Assembly: GCF_030687575.1 (NCBI RefSeq)
Contig: NZ_CP117439.1
Coordinates: 310,001 to 374,000, forward strand
Length of the DNA stretch: 64,000 bases
Direction: 5' to 3'
DNA from: Pseudomonas sp. FP2309
GTDB lineage: Bacteria; Pseudomonadota; Gammaproteobacteria; Pseudomonadales; Pseudomonadaceae
The notes beneath the pieces were generated by a model. That model saw nothing but the letters and a program-made list of their open reading frames with translations. It ran no database searches and was not told the origin of the DNA. Below are positions 63,727 through 64,000 of the stretch, piece by piece (position 1 is the first letter of the stretch; each line of letters opens with the position of its first letter). Made by a program: the position numbers and the translations under genes.

Positions 63727-63747
63727 AAACCCGCACTGGGCGGGTTT
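63727..63747 (-). terminator. Terminator of tRNA-Phe
   Basis: AAACCCGC (63727-63734) and GCGGGTTT (63740-63747) form a perfect stem. Read on the minus strand, the T-run TTTTTTG follows, 45 bases beyond the tRNA 3' end. It can also serve the upstream + strand gene. Confidence 0.8.
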
Positions 63748-63791
63748 CTTGTGTGTTTCAGATGGCGTTTGCACCACCTGAAACTAATGAG

Positions 63792-63867
63792 TGGTGCCCA
63801 GAGACGGAATCGAACCGCCGACACGGGGATTTTCAATCCCCTGCTCTACCGACTGAGCTATCTGGGC
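63792..63867 (-). tRNA. tRNA-Phe (GAA)
   Basis: A 76-base tRNA on the minus strand, beginning GCCCAGATAGCTCAGTCGG and ending CTCTGGGCACCA with encoded CCA. The acceptor stem GCCCAGA pairs with TCTGGGC. The anticodon loop TTGAAAA gives GAA for phenylalanine. The T arm has GGTTCGATTCC. Confidence 0.96.
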
Positions 63868-63877
63868 AACGGGGCGC

Positions 63878-63906
63878 ATTAAACGGGTTTTTCAGGGGGG
63901 CGTCAA
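63878..63906 (-). promoter_or_regulatory. Promoter of tRNA-Phe
   Basis: On the minus strand TTGACG (63901-63906) and TTTAAT (63878-63883) are 17 bases apart, ten bases before the tRNA. A C-rich stretch between them and an A/T-rich upstream region (63907-63935) resembling an UP element fit a stable-RNA promoter. Confidence 0.7.
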
Positions 63907-64000
63907 GCAAGTTTTCAAAAAAAATTTAATTATTACCGTCGCTTACGTGTCGACCCCGGTTTTTGTTCAATTATTGAGCAGGTGGAACATAGCCGTCGGC

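Overview
The window is a chromosomal stretch from a fluorescent Pseudomonas of the P. fluorescens group. This is inferred from the complete LapA adhesin system (lapA with lapE-lapB-lapC and lapD-lapG), the rmlBACD-dctBD neighbourhood, OprD and TonB porin/receptor genes, Pseudomonas-type 'TGTGGGAGC' intergenic palindromes and high GC with strong GC3 bias. The species cannot be fixed without comparison.

Layout. 1-5.3 kb: start of a formate dehydrogenase-like oxidoreductase and fdhD, a LysR regulator, kbp (BON-LysM), the nucleotide-housekeeping trio yrfG / nudE-cysQ, and a hot-dog thioesterase. 5.2-8.4 kb: the dctB-dctD two-component system for C4-dicarboxylates. 8.5-11.8 kb: rmlB-A-C-D, the dTDP-L-rhamnose operon with overlapping genes. 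12-16.6 kb: a three-domain kinase/M23-like/aminotransferase fusion followed by agmatine deiminase, then a small conserved ORF. 16.6-22.7 kb: a catecholate-type TonB receptor with a candidate Fur box, a likely free-standing small RNA, an OprD-family porin and a membrane M48 protease. 22.8-25.3 kb: a VOC protein and LysE exporter, divergent from a MocR-type regulator.

25.4-30.96 kb is an accessory island ending at tRNA-Thr(UGU). It holds a 5'-truncated phage baseplate/spike gene whose 3' end turns AT-rich, an AT-rich two-gene module (AAA ATPase with a DUF3696-like tail plus a PIN-like protein) that is the best candidate for an undescribed defence system, a small unknown gene, a 312-bp non-coding block packed with CTGACA repeats and bounded by an 11-bp inverted repeat, and an unknown membrane protein. 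No integrase is visible.

31-52.8 kb is the biofilm locus: lapC, lapB, lapE (type I secretion), the 4382-residue LapA adhesin, and the c-di-GMP receptor LapD with the periplasmic protease LapG. LapA has two adjacent TAAG motifs at the predicted LapG site and 18 near-identical 116-residue repeats (16 x 348 bp and 2 x 330 bp). Next to it is an orphan BcsQ-like ATPase without a cellulose synthase operon.

54-64 kb: a methyltransferase coupled to a basic amino-acid ABC transporter (hisP-J-Q-M type), a GABA-permease-like transporter with a sigma-54 promoter, a conserved small protein, a BASS-family transporter, an ArnT-like glycosyltransferase and tRNA-Phe(GAA).
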